Below are positions 1 through 7,963 of a stretch of DNA of 64,000 bases, in pieces. Positions within the stretch are counted from its first letter, which is position 1, and each line of letters begins with the position of its first letter. The notes below the pieces were generated by a model. That model worked only from the letters and a program-made list of their open reading frames with translations. It did not search any database and was not told where the DNA came from. The position numbers and the translations under genes are program-made. This stretch comes from Paenibacillus antri (lineage in GTDB: Bacteria; Bacillota; Bacilli; Paenibacillales; YIM-B00363), in the NCBI RefSeq assembly GCF_005765165.1, contig NZ_VCIW01000014.1, positions 124,001-188,000 of the forward strand. The letters run 5' to 3'.

Positions 1-329
1 CGGATACGGCGGCGGGCGCGGTGGCGTCCAGCCTCGGCGCGGGACCGTTCATCGTCGTAACCGACGTGGCGGGCATCGCGGGCACGGTAGACGGCGAGAA
101 GAAAGTATTGCCGACGGTGACGCCGAGCCAAATCCAGTCGATGATCGATAGCGGCGAAATTTACGGCGGCATGATTCCGAAGGTGAAGGCGGCGCTCAAG
201 TGCCTCGGCGGCGGCGTGAACGAGGTCGTCATCGTGAACGGCTCGGAGACGGGCGTGCTCGGCAAGGTGCTGCGCGGCGAACCGATCGGCACGACGATCG
301 TGGCGGAACCGACCGCCGCGAAAGCGTAA
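1..329 (+). CDS. argB: Acetylglutamate kinase, C-terminal part (truncated by window edge)
   Basis: ArgB phosphorylates N-acetylglutamate, the second step of arginine synthesis, in the cytoplasm. Only about the last 108 residues are present. The reading frame is open from position 3 and begins DTAAGAVASSLGA, matching the conserved stretch in amino-acid kinases that follows the substrate pocket. Further on lie the TDVAG motif and the SGEIYGGMIPKV block that forms part of the ATP/substrate domain, then the C-terminal IGTTIV strand typical of the family end. The methionine-like start at 21 is internal and is not the true start. argD follows after 16 bases, so this is the first visible gene of an arginine operon. 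Confidence 0.93.
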   Translation, partial: DTAAGAVASSLGAGPFIVVTDVAGIAGTVDGEKKVLPTVTPSQIQSMIDSGEIYGGMIPKVKAALKCLGGGVNEVVIVNGSETGVLGKVLRGEPIGTTIVAEPTAAKA

Positions 330-345
330 AGGGGGCGAACGCGCG

Positions 346-1539
346 ATGACGACGGGGAAAGAAGCGCTGTTTCCGAATTACGGACGGTTTCCGATTCGAC
401 TGGTCAAAGGGAAGGGAAGCCGGGTATGGGACGAAGCCGGCAAGGAATATCTTGATTTCATGAGCGGCATCGCCGTCGCGAACCTCGGCCATGCGCCGGA
501 GCCGGTATTGGAAGCGCTCAAGAAGCAGCTCGACGAGCTGTGGCACGTCTCGAACCTGTTCGAGATTCCGGGACAGGAGAAGCTCGCGGGTATTCTTGCG
601 CGTCTCTCGTGCGCGGATCTCGCCTTCTTCTGCAACAGCGGCGCGGAGGCGAACGAAGCGGCGATCAAGCTGGCGCGCCGATACCATCGGAAGGTGCTCG
701 GCAACGACCGGTATGAAATCATTACGTTCAACAAGTCGTTCCACGGGCGGACGCTCGCGACGTTGACGGCGACCGGACAGGATAAGGTGAAGGAAGGCTT
801 CGATCCGCTGCCGACCGGCTTCGTGCACGTCGATTACAACGACGTCGATGCGCTCAAAGCCGCTGTGAACGACAAGACGGCCGCGATCATGCTGGAATTC
901 GTCCAAGGCGAAGGCGGCGTCAACGGCGCGACCGCGCCGTTCGTCGAAGCGGTGAAGTCGCTGTGCGCGGAGCACGGCCTGCTGCTAATCGCGGACGAGA
1001 TCCAAACCGGCATCGGCCGGACGGGAACGTTCTTCTCGTACGAACAGTTCGGAGCTAGGCCGGACATCATTACGCTGGCGAAGGGACTCGCGAGCGGCTT
1101 CCCGATGGGCGCGATGCTCGGCAAGGCGTTCCTTCGCGACGGGTTGTCCGCGGGCTCCCACGGCTCGACGTTCGGCGGCACGCCGATCGCGTGCGCGGCG
1201 GCGATCGCCACGCTCGAGACGATGGAGAAGGAAGGGATCCCGACGCGGGCGAAGCGGCTCGGCGAGCAAGGCGTCGCGCGTCTGCGCGAGAAGCTGAGCG
1301 GATACCCGGGCCTCGTCGAGGTGCGCGGCCTCGGGCTCCTGATCGGCATCGAATTGAAGGAGCCGGTAGCGGACATCGTCAAGCGGGCGCAGGAAGCGGG
1401 GCTGCTCGTCATTACGGCGGGCCCGAACGTGCTTCGCTTGCTGCCGGCGCTGACGATACCGGAAGAAGATTGGAATCGCGGCCTCGACGCGCTCGCGGCG
1501 CTCATTACGTCGGACGCGAAGAACGGCATTTACGCATAG
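346..1539 (+). CDS. argD: Acetylornithine aminotransferase
   Basis: Class-III PLP-dependent aminotransferase converting N-acetylglutamate semialdehyde to N-acetylornithine. The 397-residue length is normal for ArgD. Visible motifs are the CNSGAEANEAA phosphate-binding block near residue 95, the IADEIQTGIGRTG segment with the PLP-ring aspartate at about 217, and DIITLAKGLASG with the Schiff-base lysine at about 246. The start ATG at 346 follows a GGGGGCGAACGCGCG leader with a GGGGGCG ribosome site. It sits between argB and argF with gaps of 16 and 14 bases, so co-transcription is very likely. Some family members also act in lysine synthesis as succinyldiaminopimelate aminotransferase; the arg context makes ArgD the main role. 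Confidence 0.95.
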   Translation: MTTGKEALFPNYGRFPIRLVKGKGSRVWDEAGKEYLDFMSGIAVANLGHAPEPVLEALKKQLDELWHVSNLFEIPGQEKLAGILARLSCADLAFFCNSGAEANEAAIKLARRYHRKVLGNDRYEIITFNKSFHGRTLATLTATGQDKVKEGFDPLPTGFVHVDYNDVDALKAAVNDKTAAIMLEFVQGEGGVNGATAPFVEAVKSLCAEHGLLLIADEIQTGIGRTGTFFSYEQFGARPDIITLAKGLASGFPMGAMLGKAFLRDGLSAGSHGSTFGGTPIACAAAIATLETMEKEGIPTRAKRLGEQGVARLREKLSGYPGLVEVRGLGLLIGIELKEPVADIVKRAQEAGLLVITAGPNVLRLLPALTIPEEDWNRGLDALAALITSDAKNGIYA

Positions 1540-1553
1540 AAGGGAGAGGGTCG

Positions 1554-2558
1554 ATGGTGGAAACCGCAGTAGGTTCCTCGGCGACGTCGGCGAATGCGGC
1601 CGGCGAGCAGCATCCGAAGACGGGATCGAACCCTTACAGAGGAAGAGATTTCTTAGCGCTGGCGGATTATTCGCCGGAGGAGATCAGATACTTAATCGAT
1701 TTGGGCGTCGAGCTGAAGCGCAAGCAGAAATCCGGCGAAACGTATCATCCGCTGGCCGGCAAGACGCTGGCGATGATTTTCGAGAAGTCCTCCACGCGCA
1801 CGCGCGTCTCCTTCGAGGTCGGCATGACGCAGCTTGGGGGCAATGCGATCTTCTTATCGAAGAACGACATTCAGCTCGGCCGCGGTGAGACGATCGCCGA
1901 TACGGCGCGCACGCTGTCGCGGTACGTGGACGGCATTATGATCCGGACGTTCGCGCATAAGAACGTCGTCGAGCTGGCGAGGGGCGCGACGGTGCCGGTC
2001 ATTAACGGCCTCACCGACCTGTCGCACCCGTGCCAAGCGCTCACCGACTATATGACGGTGCTCGAGCACAAAGGCAAGCTGGAAGGCCTGAAGATCGCGT
2101 ACATCGGCGACGGCAACAACATGGTGCACTCGCTCATGGTCGGCGCGGCGAAGCTGGGCCTTCACATCGCGGTCGCGAGCCCGGCCGGCTACGAGCCGGA
2201 CGCCGAGGTCGTCGGCATTACGCGCGAGGCGGCGAAGGCGACGGGCGGCAAGTACACGTTCCACTACGATCCGAAGGAAGCGATCGAGAACGCGGACGTC
2301 GTGTACACGGACGTATGGGCGAGCATGGGCATGGAAGCGGAGCAGCAGGAGCGGGAACAGGCGTTCAAGTCGTTCCAGGTGAACGCGGAGCTGACGCAAT
2401 ACGCGAAGCACGATTACATCTTCCTGCACTGTCTCCCGGCGCATCGCGGCGAAGAGGTGTCCGCGGAAGTGATCGACGGGCAGCACTCCGTCGTCTTCGA
2501 CCAAGCGGAAAACCGGCTGCACGCGCAGAAGGCGATTCTTGCGGCGTTGATGGGTTAA
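1554..2558 (+). CDS. argF: Ornithine carbamoyltransferase
   Basis: Catalyses ornithine plus carbamoyl phosphate to citrulline. The longest open frame begins at 1191 inside argD, but the ATG at 1554 has an AGGGAGAGGG ribosome site and the protein then reads MVETAVGSS, so 1554 is chosen, giving 334 residues. The carbamoyl-phosphate motif STRT is near residues 80-83, HPCQALTDY near 158, and the HCLPAHRGEEVS ornithine-loop motif near 292. The first roughly 25 residues are an Ala/Ser/Gly-rich extension beyond the usual family start (the core starts around YRGRDFLALADYSPEE), so a downstream start cannot be fully excluded. All catalytic motifs are intact. Confidence 0.95.
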   Translation: MVETAVGSSATSANAAGEQHPKTGSNPYRGRDFLALADYSPEEIRYLIDLGVELKRKQKSGETYHPLAGKTLAMIFEKSSTRTRVSFEVGMTQLGGNAIFLSKNDIQLGRGETIADTARTLSRYVDGIMIRTFAHKNVVELARGATVPVINGLTDLSHPCQALTDYMTVLEHKGKLEGLKIAYIGDGNNMVHSLMVGAAKLGLHIAVASPAGYEPDAEVVGITREAAKATGGKYTFHYDPKEAIENADVVYTDVWASMGMEAEQQEREQAFKSFQVNAELTQYAKHDYIFLHCLPAHRGEEVSAEVIDGQHSVVFDQAENRLHAQKAILAALMG

Positions 2559-2606
2559 CGGTACGATAAGGGAAACCGAGGACATAGAAGGGTGGATTTG
2601 CGGCAC

Positions 2607-3845
2607 ATGTCGAAGCAAAAAATCGTGTTGGCGTATTCGGGCGGTCTCGATACGTCGGTCATTCTCACATGGCTTAAGGAAACGTACGACGCCGAGATCA
2701 TCGCGTTCACGGCGGACATCGGTCAGGGCGACGAGCTCGACGGTCTGGAAGAGAAAGCGCTGAAGACGGGCGCGTCCAAGGTGTACATCGAGGACCTGCG
2801 GGCGGAGTTCGCGAAGGATTTCATTTTCCCGATGTTCCAAGCCGGCGCGCTGTATGAAGGTCAATATCTGCTCGGCACGTCGATCGCGCGTCCGCTCATC
2901 GCGAAGCGCATGGTCGAAATCGCGAAGGCGGAAGGCGCGACGGCGATCGCGCACGGCGCGACGGGCAAGGGCAACGACCAAGTCCGCTTCGAGCTGACGG
3001 CGGCGGCGCTCGCGGCCGATCTCGAAGTGATCGCGCCTTGGCGCATCGAGCAGTTCCGGGAGCAGTTCCCGGGCCGCGCGGAGATGATCGAGTACGCGGA
3101 GAAGCGCGGCATTCCGGTGAAGGCGTCCGCGGCGAAGCCGTATTCGACGGACCGGAACCTGCTGCACATCTCGTTCGAGAGCGGCATGCTGGAGGATCCG
3201 TGGTTCGACGCGACGCGCGAGGACGTGCGCGACATGTACGTGATGAGCGTCGATCCGGAGCTGGCGCCGGACGAAGCCGAGTACATCGAGCTGACGTTCA
3301 AGAACGGCTGCTGCGTGGCGATCAACGGCACGGAGCTGTCCCCGCTCGAAGTGATGGATACGCTCAACGAGATCGGCGGAGAGCACGGCGTCGGCCGCGT
3401 GGACATGGTGGAAAACCGGTTCGTCGGCATGAAGAGCCGCGGCGTGTACGAGACGCCGGGCGGCTCGATCCTGTTCAAGGCGCACCGCATTATGGAGTCG
3501 ATCACCATGGACCGCGAAGTCATGCTGCTGCGCGACGGGCTTATTCCGAAATACGCGCAGCTCGTGTATAACGGGTTCTGGTTCGCGCCGGAGCGTCTGG
3601 CGATCCAAGCGCTCGTGGCCGAAAGCCAGAAGCACGTGGAAGGCACGGTTCGCCTGAAGCTCTACAAGGGCAACATCATGGCGGCCGGCGTAAAGAGCGA
3701 CGTGACGTTGTACAACCCGAACATCGCGACGATGGAGGCGGACCCGACGCAGGCGTACAACCAAGGCGACGCGACGGGCTTCATTCGACTGAACGCGCTG
3801 CGGCTCAAGGTGTCGAGCGGCGTGCACGGGGCGGAAGGCGTATAA
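2607..3845 (+). CDS. argG: Argininosuccinate synthase
   Basis: Joins citrulline and aspartate using ATP to make argininosuccinate. The product from ATG 2607 is 412 residues and starts [18 protein letters not shown], the canonical N-terminal PP-loop (SGGxDTS). An in-frame GTG at 2592 would add five residues; the AAGGGTGG ribosome site at 2588-2595 overlaps that GTG and is spaced properly for 2607, so 2607 is preferred. The citrulline/aspartate-binding segments [13 protein letters not shown] and [12 protein letters not shown] are present and the C-terminus is full length. It lies 48 bases after argF and 85 bases before argH. Confidence 0.95.
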   Translation: MSKQKIVLAYSGGLDTSVILTWLKETYDAEIIAFTADIGQGDELDGLEEKALKTGASKVYIEDLRAEFAKDFIFPMFQAGALYEGQYLLGTSIARPLIAKRMVEIAKAEGATAIAHGATGKGNDQVRFELTAAALAADLEVIAPWRIEQFREQFPGRAEMIEYAEKRGIPVKASAAKPYSTDRNLLHISFESGMLEDPWFDATREDVRDMYVMSVDPELAPDEAEYIELTFKNGCCVAINGTELSPLEVMDTLNEIGGEHGVGRVDMVENRFVGMKSRGVYETPGGSILFKAHRIMESITMDREVMLLRDGLIPKYAQLVYNGFWFAPERLAIQALVAESQKHVEGTVRLKLYKGNIMAAGVKSDVTLYNPNIATMEADPTQAYNQGDATGFIRLNALRLKVSSGVHGAEGV

Positions 3846-3930
3846 CCTATTTTTTCGGAAAATGGAGTCGACCGACGGGCGCGTCGTCGGCTCCTTTCAT
3901 TGTGCATACATAGAGGAGGAAGCTGAAGGT

Positions 3931-5358
3931 ATGTCGAAGCTGTGGGGCGGCCGCTTTACGAAGGCGACGGACGCGTTGGTGGAGGAGTATACGGCGTCGA
4001 TCTTTTTCGATAAAGAGCTGTACGAGGAAGACATTCAAGGCAGTATCGCGCATGTGACGATGCTGGGGAAACAGGGCATTCTGCCGGCCGAGGACGTGCA
4101 GACGATCATCGGCGGACTCGGGCGGGTGCTGGAGAAGCTGCGCCGCGGCGAAGTCGAGTTCAAGGCGTCGGAAGAAGACATTCATATGACGGTCGAGAAG
4201 CATTTGATCGCGGACATCGGGCCGGTCGGGGGCAAGCTGCATACGGGACGTAGCCGGAACGACCAGGTCGCGACGGACATGCATTTGTATTTGCGCAAGC
4301 GGGTCGTCGAGTTCGTCGAGCTGCTCGGCGCGCTGCAGGAGGCTTTGATCGCGCAGGCGAAGGCGAACGTGGAGACGATTTTGCCGGGCTACACGCATCT
4401 GCAGCGGGCGCAGCCGATTTCGTTCGGCCATCATCTGCTGGCCTATGTCGCGATGTTCGGCCGCGACGCGGAGCGCTTGATGGATTCGTACAAGCGCGTG
4501 GACATGCTGCCGCTCGGCGCGGGCGCTTTGGCCGGGACGACGTTCCCGATCGATCGTCATTTCGTCGCCGAGCAGCTCGGCTTCTCGCGGGTGTACGATA
4601 ATTCGCTCGACGCCGTCAGCGACCGCGACTTCATCGTCGAGTTCTTGTCGGCGGCTTCGCTGCTCATGACGCATATGTCGCGGCTGTGCGAGGAGCTCGT
4701 CCTCTGGTCGAGCACGGAATTCGGCTTCGTCGAGCTCGACGACGCGTTCTGCACGGGCAGCTCGATTATGCCGCAGAAGAAAAATCCGGACGTCGCGGAG
4801 CTCGTCCGCGGTAAGACGGGCCGCGTCTACGGCAATCTGGTGGGCTTGCTCACCGTGCTGAAGTCGCTGCCGCTCGCGTATAACAAGGACATGCAGGAAG
4901 ACAAGGAAGGCATGTTCGACACGGTGAAGCACGTCGGCGGCGCGCTGCGGCTCATGGCGCCGATGATCGCGACGATGCAAGTGCGCGCGGACCGGATGCG
5001 CGGCGCGGTCGATCGGGATTTCTCGAATGCGACGGACATCGCGGATTACCTGGTGAACAAGGGAATACCGTTCCGCCAGGCGCATGAGATCATCGGCAAG
5101 CTCGTGCTGCATTGCATCGAGCGCGGCATCGTGCTGCTCGAGCTGTCGCTGGAGGAGTATAAGACGTTCGCCCCCGAGTTCGAGGGCGACATCTATGACG
5201 TGCTTCAGCCGGAGCACGTGGTGAATGCGCGCGCCGTGTACGGCGGCACGGCGTTCCCGCAGGTGCGCGAGGCGATCGCGCGGGCGGAAGCGTCGCTGGC
5301 GGCCACGCAGGCGTGGACGGCGGAGTATGCGCGGTTGTCGGGTTTGGCGAAAGAGTAG
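3931..5358 (+). CDS. argH: Argininosuccinate lyase
   Basis: Cleaves argininosuccinate to arginine and fumarate, the last step of the pathway. The open frame extends back to 3862, but ATG 3931 has AGAGGAGGAAG upstream and gives the family start [11 protein letters not shown], so the protein is 475 residues. Fumarase/aspartase-superfamily motifs are clear: [12 protein letters not shown] near 106, YTHLQRAQP near 154 and the signature [12 protein letters not shown] near 276 with the catalytic serine loop. It closes the operon, followed by an intrinsic terminator at 5382-5408. Confidence 0.96.
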   Translation: MSKLWGGRFTKATDALVEEYTASIFFDKELYEEDIQGSIAHVTMLGKQGILPAEDVQTIIGGLGRVLEKLRRGEVEFKASEEDIHMTVEKHLIADIGPVGGKLHTGRSRNDQVATDMHLYLRKRVVEFVELLGALQEALIAQAKANVETILPGYTHLQRAQPISFGHHLLAYVAMFGRDAERLMDSYKRVDMLPLGAGALAGTTFPIDRHFVAEQLGFSRVYDNSLDAVSDRDFIVEFLSAASLLMTHMSRLCEELVLWSSTEFGFVELDDAFCTGSSIMPQKKNPDVAELVRGKTGRVYGNLVGLLTVLKSLPLAYNKDMQEDKEGMFDTVKHVGGALRLMAPMIATMQVRADRMRGAVDRDFSNATDIADYLVNKGIPFRQAHEIIGKLVLHCIERGIVLLELSLEEYKTFAPEFEGDIYDVLQPEHVVNARAVYGGTAFPQVREAIARAEASLAATQAWTAEYARLSGLAKE

Positions 5359-5381
5359 ATTCGGGAGTGGTGGTATTGGCG

Positions 5382-5408
5382 GGCCTCGTTGCGGCGGGGT
5401 CTTTTTTC
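5382..5408 (+). terminator. Intrinsic terminator after argH
   Basis: A seven-pair stem GGCCTCG/CGGGGTC (two G-U pairs) with a TTGCGG loop is followed by TTTTTTC. It lies 24 bases after the argH stop and just before the next promoter, so it probably ends the arginine operon. Confidence 0.6.
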
Positions 5409-5440
5409 TTGACTGAAATGTTTACTCGAGTTAATATAAT
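5409..5440 (+). promoter_or_regulatory. Promoter with candidate TetR operator
   Basis: TTGACT at 5409-5414 is a good -35 element. TAATAT at 5432-5437 follows at 17 bases, and TATAAT at 5435-5440 at 20 bases. Between them lies a near-palindrome centred on ACTCGAGT (5424-5431), flanked by TT and AA at 5421-5422 and 5433-5434, a size and position suited to a TetR-family operator. The downstream operon encodes a TetR regulator, so autoregulation is a reasonable inference. Confidence 0.5.
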
Positions 5441-5478
5441 TACAACAGTATATAAATTTCGGAGGATGGTGGTGGAGA

Positions 5479-5697
5479 ATGCACTCGTATGGGGAACGCC
5501 GCAGCAGCAGAGCTCGAATGGAAAACGAGTTCTACAAGCATGCCTTGGTTTTCGGCATGGTCAACACGGGCCTCGCTGTTTATAACGTAGTGACGACGCC
5601 AGGAGACATCTGGTTCGTGTATCCGCTGTTCGGGTGGGGGATCGGATTGGTGTCTCATGGGGCGAAGGTCATCTTCGCGCCGAAGGATGTCCGATGA
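5479..5697 (+). CDS. Small 2TM-domain membrane protein
   Basis: A 72-residue protein with two predicted membrane segments (roughly residues 21-37 and 44-64) joined by a short TTPGDIWF turn, the layout of the bacterial 2TM domain family. A positively charged N-terminus (RRSSRAR) precedes helix one. The start ATG at 5479 follows a GGTGGAGA site; an internal ATG at 5518 would give the usual shorter N-terminus and is an alternative. The stop overlaps the next gene start (ATGA), indicating translational coupling with the TetR regulator. In other bacteria such domains occur alone or fused to histidine kinases; the function here is unknown. Confidence 0.7.
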   Translation: MHSYGERRSSRARMENEFYKHALVFGMVNTGLAVYNVVTTPGDIWFVYPLFGWGIGLVSHGAKVIFAPKDVR

Positions 5698-6350
5698 ACG
5701 CCGGGACATCGATGCCGTTGCCGTTGCCGTTGCGGGAGATCAAGAAGGCCCGCGCGAAAATCGCATTGTACGAGGCGAGCCTCGATCTGATCGGGAGCGC
5801 GTCGTTCCGGGCGGTAAAGCTGGAGGACATCTGCGCGAAGGCGGAAGTGTCGAAGGTGACGTTCTTTAAGTTTTTCCCGCAGAAGGAAGACGTGTTGGTG
5901 TACTTTATGTGCGTCTGGCTGCTGGAACGGCGGCTGGAGATCGAGGAAGCCGGGCTGACCGGCGAAGGGGCGATCCGGCATGTGGTCGGCCGCGTGGCCG
6001 ACGGGGCGCGGACGCGTCCGGGGTTGATGCTTAGTCTCATCGGCTTCCTCGCGGAGTCGCAGATGCATCCATGCATGCCGGTGTTGTCCGATGCGGAGCT
6101 TCATCTGCTGTTCCCGGGACGGGAGGAGCGGGCGAGGTCGATGTCCGTCAACCTGTTCGCCTTGTTCCATCAATGGATCGAAGAGGCGAAAGCGGCGGGC
6201 GAGTGCGTTCGCGCCGAGCCGACTCCGGTACTGACGCAATGGATGATTACCGTATTTTACGGCGCATATCTCACGGCGCATATGTGCCGGCAGGACATTA
6301 TGGAGACGTACGACCTTCATTTGTCGACGATATTTCGGACGAAGGAGTGA
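5694..6350 (+). CDS. TetR/AcrR family transcriptional regulator
   Basis: A 218-residue one-component regulator. The N-terminal helix-turn-helix is recognisable: IALYEASLDLIGSASF, then AVKLEDICAKAEVSKVTFFKFF (residues about 25-65), where VSKVTFFKFFPQKEDVL matches the TetR recognition helix and following helix. The C-terminal two thirds is helical and variable, as expected for a ligand-binding domain. The open frame reaches back to 5634, but ATG 5694 overlaps the stop of the 2TM gene by four bases and gives a normal TetR N-terminus. It probably represses its own operon through the palindrome at 5421-5434. The ligand is unknown. Confidence 0.85.
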   Translation: MNAGTSMPLPLPLREIKKARAKIALYEASLDLIGSASFRAVKLEDICAKAEVSKVTFFKFFPQKEDVLVYFMCVWLLERRLEIEEAGLTGEGAIRHVVGRVADGARTRPGLMLSLIGFLAESQMHPCMPVLSDAELHLLFPGREERARSMSVNLFALFHQWIEEAKAAGECVRAEPTPVLTQWMITVFYGAYLTAHMCRQDIMETYDLHLSTIFRTKE

Positions 6351-6359
6351 GGTTCGGCT

Positions 6360-6854
6360 ATGGCGGAAGTGCAAGCGGGAAGATATACCGCGGCGCATGA
6401 GGGCGGGTTGGTCGTCTTCGTGATCGGCATGCGGATCAACAGCTGGTGGGCGGTGCATCGGTGGCTGCCGGTCGCGTTGGCGATGGGGCCGATGATCGCG
6501 GAGCTGTATCGGAACAAGGAACTGGGCTTCTTGGATATGCAGTCCGGAATTACGACTAGAGGGCCGGTGCTGATTCAGTACTGGCGTTCTTACGAGCATC
6601 TGGAGCGCTACGCGCGGCACGGAGCGAAGCATCTGAAAGCGTGGAAGGACTTCAATCGGAAGGCGGCGTCGTCTAAGCACGTAGGCATCTACCACGAGAC
6701 GTATCTCGTGGACGAAGGAAAGCACGAATCCGTATACGTCAATATGCCGAAACACGGCCTCGGGCGCGCCTCCGGCATCGTTCCGGCGACGGGCCGTCGC
6801 GAAACCGCGCGCCGCCGCCTCGGCGGGGAGAACGAGCCTGCCGTTGCGGAGTGA
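6360..6854 (+). CDS. DUF4188 domain-containing protein (monooxygenase-like family)
   Basis: The 164-residue protein has the DUF4188 pattern: a GRYTA start, then VVFVIGMRINSWWAVHRW with the invariant GMRIN-like core, the MGPMIAEL helix, and later QYWRSYEHLERYAR and YHETYLV. Proteins of this family are often annotated as monooxygenase-like because of a dimeric alpha/beta-barrel-type fold resembling antibiotic-synthesis monooxygenases; the reaction is not known. It starts nine bases after the TetR stop, so it belongs to the same operon and may be the enzyme whose expression the TetR protein controls. The last about 25 residues are Arg/Gly-rich and probably disordered. Confidence 0.75.
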   Translation: MAEVQAGRYTAAHEGGLVVFVIGMRINSWWAVHRWLPVALAMGPMIAELYRNKELGFLDMQSGITTRGPVLIQYWRSYEHLERYARHGAKHLKAWKDFNRKAASSKHVGIYHETYLVDEGKHESVYVNMPKHGLGRASGIVPATGRRETARRRLGGENEPAVAE

Positions 6855-6872
6855 GCCGGGGCGAGTTACAAT
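6844..6872 (+). promoter_or_regulatory. Candidate promoter overlapping the DUF4188 gene end
   Basis: TTGCGG (6844-6849), a 17-base spacer, then TACAAT (6867-6872). Start of transcription would fall near 6879, so the hexamer array would form the very 5' end of the RNA for the gene at 7077. The -35 is weak (three of six); the -10 and spacing are good. Confidence 0.4.
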
Positions 6873-6876
6873 AAAG

Positions 6877-6999
6877 GCAGAAGCAGAAGCAGAAGCAGAA
6901 GCAGAAGCAGAAGCAGAAGCAGAAGCAGAAGCAGAAGCAGAAGCAGAAGCAGAAGCAGAAGCAGAAGCAGAAGCAGAAGCAGAAGCAGAAGCAGAAGCA
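6877..6999 (+). repeat. Hexanucleotide tandem array (GCAGAA)n, about 20.5 copies
   Basis: An uninterrupted run of GCAGAA units covers 123 bases with no mismatch seen. On the plus strand one frame would read Glu-Ala repeats, on the minus strand Cys-Phe or poly-Leu, but none has a credible ribosome site. The array lies between a candidate promoter (6844-6872) and an intrinsic terminator (7019-7054) upstream of the gene at 7077. Perfect arrays of this length are usually unstable by slipped-strand mispairing, so copy number may vary between isolates. Units of six would not shift a reading frame but would change leader length. Confidence 0.95.
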
Positions 7000-7018
7000 C
7001 GTTATCAGCGTGAAGCAC

Positions 7019-7054
7019 ACGCCGTTCGACCCTATGGGGCGGGCGGCGTTTTTT
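7019..7054 (+). terminator. Intrinsic terminator directly upstream of the DUF559-like gene
   Basis: ACGCCG (7019-7024) pairs with CGGCGT (7044-7049), followed by six T. It can end the DUF4188 operon, but because a candidate promoter lies upstream at 6844-6872 it may also act as an attenuator for the gene at 7077, whose ribosome site starts only about 8 bases downstream. Confidence 0.65.
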
Positions 7055-7076
7055 CATGTATAAAGGGGGATGTGGG

Positions 7077-7763
7077 ATGGGGGATAGGTTCGATCAAGAG
7101 CTAGAGGTTTACTTGGAACAGCAGGTCAAGGATAGCGCCGGGGAGCGGCGCCGCAGGCTGACGGAGACGAAGAGACATGCGGAAGAGTTGTTTTTGCGTA
7201 ACGTCTGGTGGCCGATGTTCGGCAATTTCGACCGGCTGCATGCGGAGTGGGAGGTGCCGGATTTTCGCCAAGGGTTTCGGTATTTGGATTTCGCCTACAT
7301 GCTGCCTCCGCTGCGCATCGCGATCGAGATCGAGGGGTTCGGTCCCCATGCCAAGCATGCCGACAGGCGGAAGTTCGAGGACGATCACGTGCGGGCGGCG
7401 TACTTGCAAGCGGAAGGTTGGAAGGTGATGCGGTTCAGTTACGACACGGTAAACGAACGTCCCCAGCTATGCCGGCAAATCTTAACGCTGCTGATCGGGA
7501 AGTGGAGCGATATCGGGAAAGAGGATCGCCTCGCGCTGACGGAGCGGGAGAAGGCTGTCATTCGCCTGGCGGTCGGGCGACAGCATCCGATCACGCCGGG
7601 CGAGGTGAGCGAGAGCCTCGACATCTGCGTACATACGGCTCGTCGAAGGCTGCGGGAGCTGACGGCGAAAGGCGTGTTTCGCGTGGCAAGCGGGTCGTCC
7701 CGGGCCAGAGCGTATGCGTTGCGTTCCGAACATGAGCGGCTGTTCCGCGGCATGGAGAAATAG
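7077..7763 (+). CDS. DUF559/Vsr-like nuclease-fold protein with C-terminal winged helix
   Basis: A 228-residue protein with two recognisable parts. Residues about 45-135 read VWWPMF...FRYLDFAYMLPPLRIAIEIEGFGPH, then a DRRKFEDDHVRAAYLQAEGWKVMRFSYDTV block; this is the order of elements in DUF559 and very-short-patch-repair-like folds (a beta-strand Asp, an ExE strand, then a GWxVxRF strand). The ExE replaces the usual ExK-like position, so nuclease activity is uncertain. Residues about 150-225 resemble a DNA-binding winged helix (LTEREKAVIRLAV, then TPGEVSESLDICVHTARRRLRELTAKGVFRV). Start ATG 7077 has an AAAGGGGG site; the frame is open from 7056. A shorter degenerate relative lies at 24436-24906. 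The stop codon is inside a perfect hairpin. The function is not established. Confidence 0.7.
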   Translation: MGDRFDQELEVYLEQQVKDSAGERRRRLTETKRHAEELFLRNVWWPMFGNFDRLHAEWEVPDFRQGFRYLDFAYMLPPLRIAIEIEGFGPHAKHADRRKFEDDHVRAAYLQAEGWKVMRFSYDTVNERPQLCRQILTLLIGKWSDIGKEDRLALTEREKAVIRLAVGRQHPITPGEVSESLDICVHTARRRLRELTAKGVFRVASGSSRARAYALRSEHERLFRGMEK

Positions 7764-7950
7764 GGAACAGCGATGTTCCCTATTTCCGCCGAAGCGGGGA
7801 AATGTGGGCGAATAGGGAACAGCAAAGTTCCCTATTTCCCCCAACAAGCGACGAAACCGGCCATTTGGCGATAAATAGGGAAAATCTATGTTCCCTATTT
7901 GGCCATTTATGGGGTTTTGAGCAAAAATAGGGGACATTCGTGTTCCCTAT
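7757..7950. repeat. Four tandem hairpins of an AATAGGGAAC family
   Basis: Four inverted repeats with the same arms occur one after another: 7757-7786 (GAAATAGGGAACA, loop gcga, perfect 13-pair stem containing the upstream stop codon), 7811-7836, 7873-7900 and 7927-7950 (one G-T pair). Arms are nearly identical while loops and spacers differ, so pairing rather than sequence of the loop seems conserved. They fill the gap between the convergent genes ending at 7763 and 7964 and may work as a two-way terminator, although no T-run follows. A related pair is at 62978-63055. Confidence 0.85.
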
Positions 7951-7963
7951 CCGAACCGGAGCC

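Noticed and set aside
1854-3827. 657-residue minus-strand frame opposite argF/argG
   Set aside because: Shadow of the arginine genes; composition is repetitive Arg/Val/His and there is no start signal.
5225-5585. Small plus-strand frames between argH and the 2TM gene
   Set aside because: They overlap the argH end, the terminator and the promoter, and lack ribosome sites.
6739-7104. Frames across the GCAGAA array (Glu-Ala, Cys-Phe, poly-Leu repeats)
   Set aside because: Simple translation of the hexamer; no ribosome site or homology, and the array looks like leader RNA.
7757-7950. CRISPR array
   Set aside because: Four palindromic copies with unequal, very short spacers; no cas genes in the window.
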